Shown here in pieces: positions 16,757-25,515 of a stretch of 64,000 nucleotides of DNA. The translations under genes and the position numbers were made by a program. Numbering within the stretch: the first letter of the stretch is position 1; each line of letters opens with the position of its first letter. Source of the stretch: Paenibacillus glycanilyticus (GTDB lineage Bacteria > Bacillota > Bacilli > Paenibacillales > Paenibacillaceae); NCBI RefSeq assembly GCF_023715145.1, contig NZ_JAMBNP010000001.1, positions 992,001 through 1,056,000 of the forward strand, written 5' to 3'. The notes under the pieces were generated by a model, which saw only the letters and a list, made by a program, of their open reading frames with translations, ran no database searches and was not told where the DNA came from.

Positions 16757-18217
16757 ATGAGCAACCTTACAAACGAACGAAGCGAGAAGAAGTTGATTAC
16801 CGGACATATACAGGCCGATGTCTCTGCCATTCATGCCTATCTGTCGAATACGGAGGATTTCAAAACCCAGTCTCTCGCAACCAATATCGGTGCTTGCACC
16901 CTGGTTTATTTGGAGTCTCTCGCCAAAAAAGAATTTATTCAATCCCATATCATCCTCACTTTGATTGACACCGAGCCTTCTACAATAGAATCCTTGGCTA
17001 CTGCATCCGGCGCCAAATCTTCTTCCGAGCTTTATGTCATTGGCCAAGCCTTGCTGGAAGGATATTGCGTTGTCCTGTTCGAGAACCATGCAAAAGCTTA
17101 TCTGATTACAGCCGCTCAAACCCATAGCCGTTCCATTGACGAACCCTCAAACGAGCAAATCATTAAGGGCTCGCATGAAGGCTTCGTCGAAAGCTTGAGC
17201 ACCAATCTTTATCTGCTTCGCTACAGGATCAAGAGCCCGCAATTAAAGGTAAAATACCTTTCGCTAGGGACTTTGACCAATACTACGGTAGCCATGGTCT
17301 ATATGGAGAAGCTGGCCGATCCCAACATCGTGAAGGAATGCGAGAAGCGGCTGCAATCCATTCATCTCGAGCATTTATATTCAACGGGCGAAATCGATGA
17401 AATGATCGAGGAGCATCCGCTGTCTCCCTTCCCGCAAACGCTGCATACGGAGCGTACGGACCGGGCGGTATCCTACTTGATGGAAGGTAAAATCAACATA
17501 TTGGTGGACGGGAATCCTATGGCTTTAGTTCTTCCGATCACCTTCTTCTCCTTCTACCAGTCACCGGATGATTATAACAACCGATGGATTACCGGCTCCT
17601 TTTACAGACTGGTCCGGATGATCAGCTTTATGCTGGCCATCAGCCTGCCTGCCATCTATATCGCGATCGTGTCGTTCCATTCGGAAGTGCTTCCTCCAGG
17701 CATTCTATATTCCGTTAAGGTCTCTTTAACCTATGTTCCGTTTCCCCCGATTGTCGAGGCTATTGCGATGCAGCTTATTCTTGAATTATTGAAGGAGGCT
17801 GCCATCCGGCTCCCTTCCCCCATTGCCCAAACGATCGGAATCGTGGGAGGCTTGGTTATCGGAACGGCTGTCGTGGAGGCTCATCTTGTCTCTCATACGA
17901 TGATTGTCGTGATTGGACTGACAGCTATAGCATCGTTTACGGCTCCGCTTAATGAATTTGGAACCAGCCTTCGCATACTAGGCTTTCCGACCATGATTGC
18001 TGCCGCCTTATTTGGTTTCTTTGGGATATCCATGATGATGATGGTGATCTTTATCCATTTATGCAAAATCGAAACATTGGGCGTACCGTTCTTTGCGCCA
18101 TTTGGCCCGTTTCGTGGCAGAGATGGGAAGAAGGATATCTTCTTGCGTCTGCCGGTATGGAAAACCGGGAAAGCCGGCAATAAACAGTCGTTCATCCAAA
18201 GGTGGAAGCTCCCTTGA
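16757..18217 (+). CDS. Spore germination receptor subunit A (GerA/GerKA family)
   Basis: A 486-residue inner spore membrane protein, the A subunit of a nutrient germinant receptor. The soluble N-terminal part (1-260) holds the family motifs GSHEGFVESLSTNLYLLRYRI and ERTDRAVSYLMEGKINILVDGNP. The membrane part (about 285-430) contains PPIVEAIAMQLILELLKEAAIRLP and QTIGIVGGLVIGTAVVEA, both diagnostic. The binding site before the ATG is modest (AAGATGGTGTG). It leads a three-gene operon A-B-C with overlapping ends. Subunit A works with B (permease-like) and C (lipoprotein) to sense amino acids or sugars and open ion release. The germinant cannot be predicted. Confidence 0.95.
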   Translation: MSNLTNERSEKKLITGHIQADVSAIHAYLSNTEDFKTQSLATNIGACTLVYLESLAKKEFIQSHIILTLIDTEPSTIESLATASGAKSSSELYVIGQALLEGYCVVLFENHAKAYLITAAQTHSRSIDEPSNEQIIKGSHEGFVESLSTNLYLLRYRIKSPQLKVKYLSLGTLTNTTVAMVYMEKLADPNIVKECEKRLQSIHLEHLYSTGEIDEMIEEHPLSPFPQTLHTERTDRAVSYLMEGKINILVDGNPMALVLPITFFSFYQSPDDYNNRWITGSFYRLVRMISFMLAISLPAIYIAIVSFHSEVLPPGILYSVKVSLTYVPFPPIVEAIAMQLILELLKEAAIRLPSPIAQTIGIVGGLVIGTAVVEAHLVSHTMIVVIGLTAIASFTAPLNEFGTSLRILGFPTMIAAALFGFFGISMMMMVIFIHLCKIETLGVPFFAPFGPFRGRDGKKDIFLRLPVWKTGKAGNKQSFIQRWKLP

Positions 18218-19299
18218 ATATCTCAATTACGAAGAACCAGCTGTTCTTTCTGATTATCAAAACCCAAATCGGAATAGGTTTGTTATCCCTGCCTTCAGTC
18301 ATTCAGCATTCGGCTGGCGGTGATGCGTGGATATCGGTGCTGGGATCGGGACTAGCCATCCAGCTGTTGATCCTCGTGTATTGGCATTTGTGCAAAAGGT
18401 ATCCGGGAATGAACTTGAGCGAAATGACGATCGTTTTTTTCGGCAGCTATATCGGCAGATCCGTCAATGCCATTTATTACTGTTTTTTTGTGATCATTGC
18501 CGGATACGCCTGTACGCTTTATGTCCGTCTGATCAAGGTCTGGCTGCTGCCGCTGACTCCTGGCTGGGTGCTGCTTCTGCTTATTATCGGAGTAAGCATT
18601 TATCTTGCGCTTGAGGATTTGCGCGTTATCGCCAGATTTTATCAGCTCGCCGCCGTATTGTTTGTTTTATTGTTTGTCATCAGCCTCGCAACCTTCTCGA
18701 ATGACATCCATCTCTCCAACATTTTGCCCGTGGGTCAGTCCGATATCTCGCAGATCATTAGCGGGAGCGAGAAGACCTTCTTCGCCATGCTGGGCTTTGA
18801 GGTCATTCTTTATTTCTCGGCGCAGGTGAAAGATACGCCATCCGGTATATTGAAAACGATCACGATGGCCAACTGGTTCGTCACGTTGTTCTACTCCTAT
18901 TTTGTCTTTATTTGCTTGATCGGCTTCAGCCAAGAGGCTTTATCCAAGGTGAAGGAGCCCGTGTTGTTCCTGCTCAGGGGACTAACCTTTCAGCTGTTTG
19001 ACCGGTTGGATCTGATCTTCTTAACCATCTGGATCATTCCTATGTCTGCAACAATCGTTTCTTATTTCTGTCTGGCCGGGAAAAGCCTTGCAACGAGCAA
19101 GAAAGGATATCAGCGATTAGTGTGGATCAGCGGGTTACTGGTTCTGCTGGTAGGCAGCTATCTGTATAAACAGGAGAATATGGAATCCATCAGCCAATGG
19201 ATTGAATACGGCTATCTCCTCATGATCGTTGCAGTACCCCTACTCATGTGGATATTGTCCTTCTTATTCAGGAGCCGGCACAAGAGGAGATTAACATGA
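18214..19299 (+). CDS. Spore germination receptor subunit B (GerB family permease)
   Basis: A 361-residue protein with about ten membrane spans, of the amino acid permease-like GerAB family that binds the germinant. The start is TTG at 18214 in a TTGA overlap with the gerA stop (18215-18217), behind AAAGGTGG. A GTG at 18202 is possible but lies inside that binding site. Typical stretches are KNQLFFLIIKTQIGIGLLSLP and LSNILPVGQSDISQIISGS. It overlaps the next gene by an ATGA. Coupled translation suggests equal amounts of the three subunits. Confidence 0.93.
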   Translation: MNISITKNQLFFLIIKTQIGIGLLSLPSVIQHSAGGDAWISVLGSGLAIQLLILVYWHLCKRYPGMNLSEMTIVFFGSYIGRSVNAIYYCFFVIIAGYACTLYVRLIKVWLLPLTPGWVLLLLIIGVSIYLALEDLRVIARFYQLAAVLFVLLFVISLATFSNDIHLSNILPVGQSDISQIISGSEKTFFAMLGFEVILYFSAQVKDTPSGILKTITMANWFVTLFYSYFVFICLIGFSQEALSKVKEPVLFLLRGLTFQLFDRLDLIFLTIWIIPMSATIVSYFCLAGKSLATSKKGYQRLVWISGLLVLLVGSYLYKQENMESISQWIEYGYLLMIVAVPLLMWILSFLFRSRHKRRLT

Positions 19300-20432
19300 A
19301 AAAAACGATAAAAAAGTGGCTGCCCGCCGTTTGGATAGGGCTCTTATCCTTGTCGGTCTCCGGCTGCTGGGACATCCACTATCTGGTCAATAAAAAAATC
19401 GTGAACGGGATCTCGCTGGATAAGCAGGAGAACGGACAGCTGCGGGGAACCGTCAAAGCGATTATTCTGGAAAGCAAAGGCGGCGGACAGTTCAATGTCA
19501 AGGATAAAGTAGCCCAAGCAACGGGAGGCAATCTCCCGGAGATTGGGCATAAAATTGACAGTATGCTGCCAGGTACAATCGAAGCGAATAAAGCATTTGT
19601 CATTATTATCGGCGATGAGCTTGCCAAGCAAGGGATTATGCCCGCTTTGGAATTCTTTTACCGGCTCCCCAAGGCCTACCTCAACACCAAAGTGTTAATT
19701 GCCAAAGGCAACGCCGCTGAAATCTTAAACGTTTCTCTGCTGGAGAATAACCCTATAGCCTTTGATATCAAGCAAATGGTGCAGGGCTCGGAACGAACGA
19801 CGCTCGTACCTGACCAAACCTTGTATTCGTTGTGGAACCAGGTGTCCGATCCTGCGGAGGATACCGTGCTGCCGATGATTCGCAAGATAGACCACGACAC
19901 TTTAGTCATTGACAGCACCGGGCTGTTTAACGGAGATATCTTTACCGGAATCACTCTTTCCCGAGAAGACAGCATTTTATTGCTGCTAATGAATGGCAAG
20001 CTTAGCAAGGTCGCATGGCTGGATATCCCGTTAGACCGCAAAAGCCATTCCGGCAAGGCCGATGTGGTTTCCTTCGAGGTTCGAAAGATAAAACGAAAGC
20101 TCGAGGTCTCCGTCAATAAAGATATGCAAGCGATAGAGAGCCATATACGGGTTGATTTGTACAGCAATATCGACAGCTATACGAGCAGTCCCGATTGGGA
20201 GATCGATTCGAAGCAGCTAAGCAAGGAATTGGAAACCATCCTGGATAAGCGAGCATCAAAGATTACCCGCCAATTGCTGAAAGCCAACTGCGACGCTTTT
20301 GGAATAGGGCGCAAACTGAAAGCAAGCCATACCGCCCTATGGAATTCGATCGACTGGAAGAGCAAATATCCTGAGGTGAAGCTAACAACGGAGATTCATG
20401 TTCACATCACAAGCACCGGCGCACTGAAATAA
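19296..20432 (+). CDS. Spore germination receptor subunit C, Ger(x)C lipoprotein
   Basis: A 378-residue lipoprotein of the Ger(x)C family. The signal sequence ends in the lipobox LSVSGC, so it is anchored to the outer face of the inner spore membrane. The start is the ATG at 19296 (ATGA overlap with subunit B), behind AAGAGGAG; an in-frame start at 19248 lies inside subunit B and lacks a site. Family segments include GTIEANKAFVIIIGDELAKQG and a C-terminal HVHITSTGALK. It completes the first of two ger operons in the window. Confidence 0.93.
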   Translation: MKKTIKKWLPAVWIGLLSLSVSGCWDIHYLVNKKIVNGISLDKQENGQLRGTVKAIILESKGGGQFNVKDKVAQATGGNLPEIGHKIDSMLPGTIEANKAFVIIIGDELAKQGIMPALEFFYRLPKAYLNTKVLIAKGNAAEILNVSLLENNPIAFDIKQMVQGSERTTLVPDQTLYSLWNQVSDPAEDTVLPMIRKIDHDTLVIDSTGLFNGDIFTGITLSREDSILLLLMNGKLSKVAWLDIPLDRKSHSGKADVVSFEVRKIKRKLEVSVNKDMQAIESHIRVDLYSNIDSYTSSPDWEIDSKQLSKELETILDKRASKITRQLLKANCDAFGIGRKLKASHTALWNSIDWKSKYPEVKLTTEIHVHITSTGALK

Positions 20433-20497
20433 AGGAAGCCCATTCGTTGCATCCGTTGTCTTTCGTTGGCTTGAACCCGCAACCATGCCGTAATCAT

Positions 20498-20532
20498 AAG
20501 AACAGGCTTACCGGGATGGCAGGCCTGTTCTT
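20498..20532. terminator. Two-way terminator between ger operon 1 and GH105 gene
   Basis: AAGAACAGGC and GCCTGTTCTT form the stem, and TTCGTTT follows on the plus strand. It lies between convergent stops at 20432 and 20545. Confidence 0.75.
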
Positions 20533-20544
20533 TCGTTTCGCTGT

Positions 20545-21582
20545 TTAAATGGCGCTGACAACTTCCTTGTTCTGAAGCAGCGCTACCAGATACGCCAGCG
20601 TTAACCCTTGACCCCAGCCTTGTACCCGCTTCTTTGAGATCACTTTGTAATCATCGGCCGTATACATCACGGCCGTACCGGCAGACACGTTACGGACCGA
20701 ACCGTCTTCATCAATGTTGGCCAGGATGCCTTCATAAGCTTTAGCCATATAGTTCTGGTGCAGCGGATGCGCATAGATCGTCATGGCGGCGGCGATGCCG
20801 GAGGAGGCGGATGTCTCCTCATAGGAGGACTCATCGTTTAATACGGTACGCCAAAGTCCCTTTGGTGTCTGCAGTCTCACGAGCGAGCTTAATTGATCGC
20901 CAAGCGCCCCGCCAAGCTGCATCCACATCGGCATGAACGGATTGAGCATTTTGTGAGCTTGTGCCATCGTATACGCCGCCCATGCATTCGCTCTGCCCCA
21001 ATAAATGCCGGACAGATGATCTCCCCTTACATTATCCCACGCATGATAGAACAGATTGGTCTTCGTGTCCTGCAAGTATTCCTCATGCCAATAAAATTGA
21101 TTAAGCGCATCATCGATATATTCCTTCTTGTCCAGCTTGAAGCCCAGCCGAAGCAGGAAATAGGCCGCCATAAACAAGGTATCCGCCCACGCTTGCTCCG
21201 GAAAATCGTTTTTGGACGATACAGTATGCTGGAATACCCCTTCCCCGAATCGAATAGCATCCTTGCGCAAATATTCGGCCTTCATCAATGCCAGATCCAT
21301 GTATTTCTGATCGCCGGTCGCTTCATGCAGCGTCAGCATCGTATGCCCCATCGCGCAAGAATTAACCATTAAAGCCGGCAGACCCAGCTCGAGATATTCG
21401 TCGACCCATTTCACCAGAAAATCAATATAATCCTGGTTCTTTGTTACTTCCCAGGCTTTGCTGATTCCGTAAAAAGCGACTCCGCAAGACCAGTTCCAGG
21501 TAAAATCCATGTTCATCGTTCTGCGGACAACAAGATTTATCAATTCCTTTACTTCTTCTTCGTTGCACTCGAATTTTTTCAT
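20545..21582 (-). CDS. GH105 unsaturated glucuronyl/rhamnogalacturonyl hydrolase
   Basis: A 345-residue (alpha/alpha)6 barrel enzyme of family GH105 (YteR/YesR type). It removes the 4,5-unsaturated uronic acid left by pectin or rhamnogalacturonan lyases. Seen are WNWSCGVAFYGISKAWEVT, the substrate-site stretch FPEQAWADTLFMAAYFLLRLG, YHAWDNVRGDHLSGIYWGRANAWAAY (family-conserved WGRGNGW-like) and a C-terminal YKVISKKRVQGWGQG. The ATG at 21582 is taken because GGAGGATGG precedes it. No signal peptide is present, so it acts on imported oligosaccharides. It is divergent from an AraC regulator, which probably controls it from the 150-base gap. Confidence 0.88.
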   Translation of the reverse strand: MKKFECNEEEVKELINLVVRRTMNMDFTWNWSCGVAFYGISKAWEVTKNQDYIDFLVKWVDEYLELGLPALMVNSCAMGHTMLTLHEATGDQKYMDLALMKAEYLRKDAIRFGEGVFQHTVSSKNDFPEQAWADTLFMAAYFLLRLGFKLDKKEYIDDALNQFYWHEEYLQDTKTNLFYHAWDNVRGDHLSGIYWGRANAWAAYTMAQAHKMLNPFMPMWMQLGGALGDQLSSLVRLQTPKGLWRTVLNDESSYEETSASSGIAAAMTIYAHPLHQNYMAKAYEGILANIDEDGSVRNVSAGTAVMYTADDYKVISKKRVQGWGQGLTLAYLVALLQNKEVVSAI

Positions 21583-21736
21583 CGCTATCCATCCTCCGAT
21601 TGAAATCGCTCTCATGCCTTTAGATTAGCATGAATTTTAGAAGGATATCTCCGCATTTATGCACAATTACTCCTTAAACCCCGCAAATATTGATATAATC
21701 ATGCTATCTATCTGATGTCTAAGAGAGGAGCCCTCC

Positions 21737-22612
21737 ATGACCATTCAATCTCTTCCAAGCATCCTTCGGTACGGCTCGATTAGCGAACCGTTATGGATCG
21801 AATTTGACCGGAGAATCGGCTATCATTCCATGGATATTACCCACTATCATAGATCGTATGAGTTCTTTTATCTGTACACCGGGGAAAGGAAGTTTTTCAT
21901 CCGCGACTCCGTGTATCATATCGGGGCGGGTGATCTCATCCTCGTTAATTCCAATGATGTCCATCGAACCTCCGAGCTGAGCCAGCCTAATCATGAACGG
22001 GTTGTCCTGCATTACGACCTGCCCTTCTTTGACGGATTATCGCAAGAGGAGAAGGAGCTGCTCTTGTCCCCGTTCTCGAGTGATTACCCCATCGTCAAGC
22101 TTAACCTGCAGGAACGAATGCAGCTTGAGGCGATGTTTGAATCCTTGCTGCGCGAGCTTAACGATGAACCCCCGGGTTATCGGCTGCACATTCGGAACAT
22201 GGCTATCGAGCTGCTGCTGTTTACCGCCCGCCATGCCCGGAAGCGAAATTCGCCGCCAAGCGATGAGCTTACTCCCGTCCAGCGAAAAGTGACCGATATT
22301 ATCCGCCATATTAATCTGCACTTCCGCGATCCTCTTCATCTGGATGAATTGGCCAAGCATTTTTTTATAAGCAAAGGTCATCTCAGCCGCGTCTTCAAGG
22401 AGGTCACCGGCTTTGGCTTCAGCCAATACATCAATATCACCCGGATCAAGGAAGCCGAACATCTTCTGAGGGAAACAGACTGGAGCATTACCGAGATATC
22501 CGAGCGCTGCGGGTTCGAGAACTTCTCCCACTTCGGCAAGGTGTTCAAGGAGCTGTCCGGGCTGTCCCCGCGGGCTTTCCGGAAGCTGGAGCTGAACAAG
22601 AACAATGGCTGA
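21737..22612 (+). CDS. AraC family transcriptional regulator (divergent to GH105)
   Basis: A 291-residue regulator. The N-terminal half is a cupin sensor domain (YHSMDITHYHRSYEFFYLYTG, GDLILVNSNDVHRT). The C-terminal 100 residues hold the paired helix-turn-helix motifs (LDELAKHFFISKGHLSRVFKEVTG and ITEISERCGFENFSHFGKVF). Such proteins usually activate nearby sugar genes on binding a sugar or oligosaccharide. It is divergent from GH105, which makes that the likely target. The RBS AGAGAGGAG precedes the ATG. The last codons lie inside a terminator-like hairpin at 22601-22640. Confidence 0.9.
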   Translation: MTIQSLPSILRYGSISEPLWIEFDRRIGYHSMDITHYHRSYEFFYLYTGERKFFIRDSVYHIGAGDLILVNSNDVHRTSELSQPNHERVVLHYDLPFFDGLSQEEKELLLSPFSSDYPIVKLNLQERMQLEAMFESLLRELNDEPPGYRLHIRNMAIELLLFTARHARKRNSPPSDELTPVQRKVTDIIRHINLHFRDPLHLDELAKHFFISKGHLSRVFKEVTGFGFSQYINITRIKEAEHLLRETDWSITEISERCGFENFSHFGKVFKELSGLSPRAFRKLELNKNNG

Positions 22613-22640
22613 GCAGGTTCGAGCCTGTTCAGCCATTGTT
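22601..22640. terminator. Two-way terminator overlapping the end of an AraC gene
   Basis: The inverted repeat AACAATGGCTGAGCAGG / CCTGTTCAGCCATTGTT (one mismatch) spans the stop codon of the rightward AraC gene (22610-22612). It also serves the leftward AraC gene ending at 22639. Confidence 0.7.
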
Positions 22641-23418
22641 ATCTCAGATGCGCGATATATTCGAACGCGGTTGTTCCATACACGCTCTTGAAATGCTTGT
22701 TCATATGGGTTAAATCTACAAAGCCGCAAGCAGCCACGGCGGAATAAATATCCTTGTTTTTTTCGATGACCCGCTTGGCATGCTCTACCTTGCTGTTCAG
22801 AAAATACTGATAAGGCGAGATTCCGGTCTGAGCCTTAAACAAACGAATAAACTGATATTTGGATAAATGAAGCTCCTTGCAAATCTCATCCAGCTTAAGG
22901 ACATGCTCCAGATTGGCATGGATCATCTCCTTGGCTTTTTGAACGAGAGCATTATCTTTTCTCATGTAATCGATCGAAAGATTGGATTGCGCAAGGCGGT
23001 CCGTAAGAGAGAGGAATAATTCCGTGCATAATGCCTCGTCTTTGCCGCCTAATATGGCATCCGATAAGCTTAATATTTTTTGCTCAAGCGACCGGTCGTA
23101 GACAATAGGATTTGAAAAACGCATCATTTCCTTCTTCTCTATCACTTCGAGCAGCAGCTCGGGCTCAATGTACAGCATGACGTAATCAAGTCCGGCCTTA
23201 TCATGGGCCATTCCGTCATGCATTTGTTCCGGGTTGAACAGCATAATGCCGTTCTTATGGGATAACTGAAGACTGCCGTCCAGGTTATATTGCTGAATCC
23301 CCCGCAAGGTTACGCCAACCGCGTATTCCTTGTGCGCGTGCTTCTTATATTTAAACTCCGTCATGCTGGCAGACAAAGCCGTTATGCCGGCCGATTTTTT
23401 GTAAATAAATTTCTCCAT
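22639..23418 (-). CDS. AraC family regulator paired with LysE exporter
   Basis: A 259-residue regulator. The N-terminal cupin-like sensor (HKEYAVGVTLRGIQQYNLDG, NPEQMHDG) is followed by an AraC DNA-binding domain (LDEICKELHLSKYQFIRLFKAQTGISPYQYF and AVAACGFVDLTHMNKHFKSVYG). It lies 24 bases after a LysE-type exporter gene on the same strand. AraC-LysE pairs of this kind are common, and the regulator presumably controls the exporter. The start has a GAGGGAGGT region before it. Confidence 0.9.
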   Translation of the reverse strand: MEKFIYKKSAGITALSASMTEFKYKKHAHKEYAVGVTLRGIQQYNLDGSLQLSHKNGIMLFNPEQMHDGMAHDKAGLDYVMLYIEPELLLEVIEKKEMMRFSNPIVYDRSLEQKILSLSDAILGGKDEALCTELFLSLTDRLAQSNLSIDYMRKDNALVQKAKEMIHANLEHVLKLDEICKELHLSKYQFIRLFKAQTGISPYQYFLNSKVEHAKRVIEKNKDIYSAVAACGFVDLTHMNKHFKSVYGTTAFEYIAHLR

Positions 23419-23442
23419 TCCGCTAACCTCCCTCGTAAGCTT

Positions 23443-24018
23443 CTACTCCCAGATCATAATGGCAGCATAAGCCAGGAATAAGGCCATAATCAGATTCACG
23501 GCCGTATGATGCTTATGTAAAAACTCCTTAAAAACAGCGCCAAACAGCACCCACGTAAGAAATGCGGAAAAACCGATTAGCGTGATGACCAGAATGGATA
23601 AGCTGACCATCGACAAGCCGCTGTAATAAGGCATTATAAAAGTAGGCAAGACAGTCATGGCGAACAGGACGGTCTTCGGATTCAAAAACTGCAGCACGAA
23701 GCCGGATAGAAAACTTGCCGTTTGATTTACCGCTTTTGGCGAAGTATTCTTTTTAACCATTCGGTACGCGAGACAGACCATGTACAGGCTTCCCGCAAGC
23801 TGCATGACGACCAGTATTCTCGGCATTACCGTTAGTAGCAGTGTATTTAAGGCCGCAGACAGCACAAGCAATAGGCCAAAACCAACCGCCGACCCATAGG
23901 AGAATTTCATCGCCCTTCCGGTTCCTGCGCTGGTCACGGTAGACAGGATTAAAATATTCGTTGGCCCTGGTGTAAACGTCGCAATGATGCAATAAATAAA
24001 AAAAGATGATAGGTCCAT
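23443..24018 (-). CDS. LysE family amino acid exporter
   Basis: A 191-residue membrane protein with six hydrophobic segments. It carries the LysE/RhtB N-terminal signature FIYCIIATFTPGPTNILILS and the mid-protein segment GFVLQFLNPKTVLFAMTVLP. Family members export amino acids or related small molecules using the proton gradient; the substrate cannot be told. It is the first gene of a two-gene unit with the AraC regulator. The start at 24018 follows AAGGGAGCGG. Confidence 0.88.
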   Translation of the reverse strand: MDLSSFFIYCIIATFTPGPTNILILSTVTSAGTGRAMKFSYGSAVGFGLLLVLSAALNTLLLTVMPRILVVMQLAGSLYMVCLAYRMVKKNTSPKAVNQTASFLSGFVLQFLNPKTVLFAMTVLPTFIMPYYSGLSMVSLSILVITLIGFSAFLTWVLFGAVFKEFLHKHHTAVNLIMALFLAYAAIMIWE

Positions 24019-24178
24019 GAGAATCCGCTCCCTTCAAGCTCTTCTCATATCCTACATCCTTAAAGAAATGTCCTATAGTATATTATTGCAGATTATCAGC
24101 CAGCTGCGCTATGGGAGTCGGTGGCAGCATAGAAGCCCGAAGCTGCTCCATGCAGTTCGGGCTTCTTGCGAACGGTAT

Positions 24179-24331
24179 TCATCCTTTAATAGAGCCAATC
24201 ATCACGCCTTTAACGAAATGCCGCTGCACGAAGGGATACATAATCCATACGGGCAGACTGGAGACGATAATGACCGCATACTTGATGCTCAAAGAAAAGC
24301 ATTCGATCACCCTTGGCCCCACGCGGGCCAT
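24179..24331 (-). pseudogene. C-terminal remnant of a sugar ABC transporter permease (LplC type)
   Basis: A 50-codon open frame ends in PVWIMYPFVQRHFVKGVMIG and SIKG, the very conserved C-terminus of LplC/YtcP-type carbohydrate permeases. The upstream five-sixths of the gene is missing and no start with a binding site is present. It is a leftover of a deleted transporter. A hairpin at 24131-24166 (AGAAGCCCGAA/TTCGGGCTTCT) lies just after the stop and may be its old terminator, although it lacks a U run. Confidence 0.75.
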
Positions 24332-24416
24332 AATCCTTCAATTCGTTCTCACCCCGCAAGCGTACACGGCTGCGCCGTCCTCGGAAGAAACAGCCGACTT
24401 GCTTATATGCAAAAAA

Positions 24417-24449
24417 AGAGACATGGCAGAATAAAACTGCCCTGTCTCT
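24417..24449 (-). terminator. Terminator of the nicotianamine-synthase-like gene
   Basis: On the minus strand AGAGACA-GGGCAG and CTGCC-A-TGTCTCT pair, followed by seven U (24411-24417). It lies 14 bases after the stop at 24463. Confidence 0.85.
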
Positions 24450-24462
24450 AGCTGTCTTCTAG

Positions 24463-25386
24463 TCAACATTCAGAATGCAAATAAGTATATCGCGCATTTT
24501 TGGTGCTTTTAGCGTCAAGATCGGTTAGGCGTTCCAGAAATAACGTCGAATTAATAACCAGTTTCTCATCGGGTATTGTACGTCCCAGAATTCTCCAACC
24601 CTGATTAATCAGCTCTGGTTCATCAATGGCCTCGTACATGATCTGCTTCATTCCCTCCGCGGTGCGGACAGCCACAAGAGGATTGGCGGAGGTTCGGCTG
24701 ATCCGCTCAAGCACCGCCCGCTTATTTCTCACAAGACTGGCCACGAAGATCCGGTTATAGGAGCCGTAATCGAAGCTTGAGCCATTGTCCAACACGACCG
24801 TCACTTTTGTTCCTACATTCATGTGCTCGAGCAAAGCGCGGGACGCCTCGTACGCCGCTGGATTCATCTCCACGCAGACAACCTCCACGTCGCCCAGCAG
24901 GTGCAAAATAATCGGACTAAGCGGCATTGGACCGCTGCCTACAAAGACAATCGGCTCGTGACTACCCTGCTCAGTCAAACGACGGAGCGTCGACAGCTCC
25001 TGCCCGACTAACGCGATGTAGATAGGCCAATTCGGCAGTCTTTTTGCAATATCCATTACGGTACCGTGAAAATCGCAAGCCTGGCGGGAATCGCTAAGTT
25101 CGGTCAGAAACTCGGCTTCCGACAGCTTATCCTGCAATTGGCGTTGGTTCGTTTGTATATATTCGTTGCTCAGAACAGCTTGTACCTCTTCCGGTAGATA
25201 GCTGGATCTTAACTGTTGCGAAAGACGGCTAATGACGCCCATGACCAGCTGATTAGCAGGAGACAGATCGATTTCCTTCTGAAGAAGCTCGTTGGCTTCG
25301 CGGATAAAAGCGATAAAATCGTTGACCACTTGTATTCTAGGCAAGCTACCCGTATGTATAGCAGAACCCGTAGAATAAACCTCCAT
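24463..25386 (-). CDS. Nicotianamine synthase-like enzyme (metallophore/opine-type precursor synthase)
   Basis: A 307-residue protein resembling nicotianamine synthases. These enzymes join aminobutyrate units from S-adenosylmethionine to an amino acid or to another such unit. The SAM-binding loop is VFVGSGPMPLSPIIL (147-161). VVCVEMNPAAYEASRALLEHM follows and fits the acidic strand after the loop. Bacterial relatives (CntL) make precursors of metal-scavenging opines such as staphylopine and need a partner opine dehydrogenase (CntM) and exporters. None of these is adjacent: the gene has its own GGAGGAGTC site and its own terminator. It may make a nicotianamine-like chelator alone, or its partners lie elsewhere. 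Family is fairly sure; product unknown. Confidence 0.75.
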   Translation of the reverse strand: MEVYSTGSAIHTGSLPRIQVVNDFIAFIREANELLQKEIDLSPANQLVMGVISRLSQQLRSSYLPEEVQAVLSNEYIQTNQRQLQDKLSEAEFLTELSDSRQACDFHGTVMDIAKRLPNWPIYIALVGQELSTLRRLTEQGSHEPIVFVGSGPMPLSPIILHLLGDVEVVCVEMNPAAYEASRALLEHMNVGTKVTVVLDNGSSFDYGSYNRIFVASLVRNKRAVLERISRTSANPLVAVRTAEGMKQIMYEAIDEPELINQGWRILGRTIPDEKLVINSTLFLERLTDLDAKSTKNARYTYLHSEC

Positions 25387-25473
25387 TTGCCCGACTCCTC
25401 CTTCATCCCACTTCCCTTACTTCGAAATATATTCAAATGGTCAAGGATGTAGAAGGATGCCCCAAGTCAAAAA

Positions 25474-25506
25474 AGGTTGCCATTGATCCTGCGATCAAGG
25501 CAACCT
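25474..25506 (-). terminator. Terminator of the decayed GH38/discoidin gene
   Basis: AGGTTGCC and GGCAACCT arms with an inner TTGATC/GATCAA pairing, then TTTTTTGAC on the minus strand. Confidence 0.75.
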
Positions 25507-25515
25507 GATTCGATA

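Noticed and set aside
22037..22729. 230-codon minus-strand open frame
   Set aside because: Opposite an AraC gene whose helix-turn-helix motifs are clear; runs through a terminator hairpin.
24131..24166. Strong hairpin AGAAGCCCGAA/TTCGGGCTTCT as a terminator
   Set aside because: No U run on either strand; kept only as a note with the permease remnant.
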